Assembly: GCA_943326975.2 (NCBI GenBank)
Contig: CALPVI020000095.1
Location: forward strand, 1-6,789
Reading direction: 5' to 3'
Length of the DNA stretch: 6,789 nt
From: Actinomyces viscosus
GTDB taxonomy: Bacteria > Bacteroidota > Bacteroidia > Flavobacteriales_D > Crocinitomicaceae
The notes under the pieces were generated by a model, which saw only the letters and a program-made list of their open reading frames with translations, searched no databases and was not told where the DNA came from. The position numbers were made by a program, and so were the translations under genes. Of the stretch, positions 5,497-6,789 are shown one piece after another. The stretch's first letter is position 1; each line of letters starts with the position of its first letter.

Positions 5497-6789
5497 ATGA
5501 ATGTAATTCGCAAGGATGTAGATGCTTTAAATGCAATTCTTACAGTTCAAATTTCACAAGCTGATTATCAACCAAAGGTAAAAGCTACTCTAGAAAAACA
5601 TCGTAAAACAGCAAAAATTCCAGGTTTTAGACCAGGTCATGTTCCTATGACTATGATTCAAAAACAATATGGGAGTACTGTATTAGCAGATGTTTTAAAT
5701 AAAGTTGTAAATGATTCATTGTATGGATTTATCAATGAAAATAAAATCGAAATTTTAGGTAATCCAATTCCGAAAGAAGGTGTTGATAGCGTAAAAGGTG
5801 ATTTTAATAATCCAACTGATTTTGAATTTGCTTATGAAATAGGATTGACTCCAAAAGTAGAAGTCACATTATCTGCAAAAAATAAATACGATTACGTTAA
5901 AGTTAAAGTTGATGATGAATTAATTTCAAAGCAAATTGATGACTTACGTCGTAGATACGGTAAATTAGTTAGTTCAGAAAAAGTAGGAGATAAAGATTTA
6001 ATTTTGGCTCAGTTTACAGAATTAAAAGAAGATGGTTCTATTTTAGAGGGAGGTATTTTCCATTCTTCAACTATCTCTATGGAATTTGTTGAAGATAAAG
6101 CAACAAAAAAAGCTTTGACAGGGAAGAAACAAGGAGATAAAGTTGAAGTAAATCCAGTTCATGTATCTAGAGGAGGGAAAGATACTGCAGCTTTATTAGG
6201 TATTAAAGAGGAAGACTTAGCAACTGTTTCTGATAAATTTCAATTGACAATCAATGAAATTAAACATATGGAAATGGCTGAGTTAAATCAAGAGTTATTT
6301 GATCGTCTTTTTGGACCTGGAGCAATTAATTCAGAAGAGGAATTAAAAAATAAAATTGCAGAAGATTTAAAAGGAATGTTTGTTAATGATTCTGATCGTA
6401 TTTTAACTCGTTATATTTATGATGATTTAATCGCAAAAACGAAAGTTGAATTACCTGATACATTCTTAAAAAGATGGATTCGTTTGTCAAATGAAAAACC
6501 GATTTTACCAGAACAAATTGAAGCAGAATACGATGGATATGCTAAAAGTTTGAAATGGCAGTTGATTCAGGGTACAATTTTTAAATCAAATGATATTAAG
6601 TTAGATAATCAAGAATTAATAGAGTTTACAAAAGGTTTATTGGTTAGTAACTATGCTCAATATGGTATGCCTGCACCTGAGGATAAAGAGTTAACAGAGA
6701 ATGCAATGCAAGTGTTATCTAAAAAAGAAGAAGCAAATAGAGTGGCTGAAATGTTAGCAGATCAAAAATTGATTCAATATTTTAAAAAC
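5497..6789 (+). CDS. tig: Trigger factor, ribosome-associated chaperone (partial, 3' end missing)
   Basis: Trigger factor docks at the ribosomal exit tunnel and shields nascent chains. Exactly 431 codons lie in the window with no stop; bacterial trigger factors usually run about 430-450 residues, so only a short tail should be missing. The N-terminal ribosome-binding domain contains the signature GFRPGHVP (43-50) followed by QKQYGSTVLADVLNKVVND (56-74). The middle region at about 163-257 aligns in order with the FKBP-type PPIase domain (VGDKDLILAQFTELKEDG onwards), but the conserved IPGFE-type motif is absent, replaced by sequence around EFVEDKATKKALTG (196-209). The C-terminal chaperone region starts near 258 with MAELNQELFDRLFGPG (260-275). 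The ATG at 5497 has an A-rich leader and no Shine-Dalgarno. Upstream lie tRNA-Leu and its terminator with only 29 nt between, so tig needs either read-through or a promoter within the terminator region. Confidence 0.96.
   Translation, partial: MNVIRKDVDALNAILTVQISQADYQPKVKATLEKHRKTAKIPGFRPGHVPMTMIQKQYGSTVLADVLNKVVNDSLYGFINENKIEILGNPIPKEGVDSVKGDFNNPTDFEFAYEIGLTPKVEVTLSAKNKYDYVKVKVDDELISKQIDDLRRRYGKLVSSEKVGDKDLILAQFTELKEDGSILEGGIFHSSTISMEFVEDKATKKALTGKKQGDKVEVNPVHVSRGGKDTAALLGIKEEDLATVSDKFQLTINEIKHMEMAELNQELFDRLFGPGAINSEEELKNKIAEDLKGMFVNDSDRILTRYIYDDLIAKTKVELPDTFLKRWIRLSNEKPILPEQIEAEYDGYAKSLKWQLIQGTIFKSNDIKLDNQELIEFTKGLLVSNYAQYGMPAPEDKELTENAMQVLSKKEEANRVAEMLADQKLIQYFKN

Noticed and set aside
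1..6789. Mobile element, CRISPR array, prophage or defence island
   Set aside because: I found no transposase or integrase, no direct-repeat arrays, no target-site duplications and no abrupt composition change; the genes are core or phylum-typical.

Overview
The window is strongly AT-rich and reads as a chromosomal core segment of a Bacteroidota bacterium, most likely a member of the Flavobacteriia. The evidence is threefold. Several proteins have forms typical of that phylum: a DUF3127 protein, a POTRA-less Omp85 barrel whose signal peptide ends in FFAQ, and a trigger factor with a degenerate PPIase region. Start codons lack Shine-Dalgarno sequences and sit behind A-rich leaders. Two intergenic sites match the Bacteroidota -7 promoter element TAnnTTTG.

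Layout from left to right. (1) A leftward ABC-F ATPase gene (1-1316), cut by the left edge just before its second ABC signature. (2) A leftward AI-2E family (PerM/YdiK-like) membrane protein gene (1384-2412). (3) A divergent, rightward gene for a POTRA-less Omp85/BamA-like outer-membrane barrel (2459-3769). (4) A rho-independent terminator (3782-3808) oriented for the leftward genes that converge on gene 3. (5) A leftward pair: a flavin-reductase-like split-barrel protein (4249-5142), then a DUF3127 OB-fold protein with an SSB-like acidic tail (3828-4223). (6) A 206-bp AT-rich intergenic region with candidate promoters on both strands and one perfect DnaA-box 9-mer. (7) A rightward tRNA-Leu(UAG) gene (5349-5430) with its own strong terminator. 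(8) The trigger factor gene tig (5497-6789), cut by the right edge before its stop codon.

The genes are mostly housekeeping: translation (ABC-F ATPase, tRNA-Leu, trigger factor), envelope (Omp85 barrel, AI-2E family protein), and a small flavoprotein/OB-fold pair. There is no sign of a mobile element, CRISPR array, phage or defence island, and I do not see a new multi-gene system. The points most worth a second look are the SSB-type tail on the DUF3127 protein, the POTRA-less Omp85 barrel, a 14-bp perfect inverted repeat at the ABC-F start codon, the degenerate PPIase region in trigger factor, and the terminator that separates tRNA-Leu from tig with almost no room for a tig promoter.
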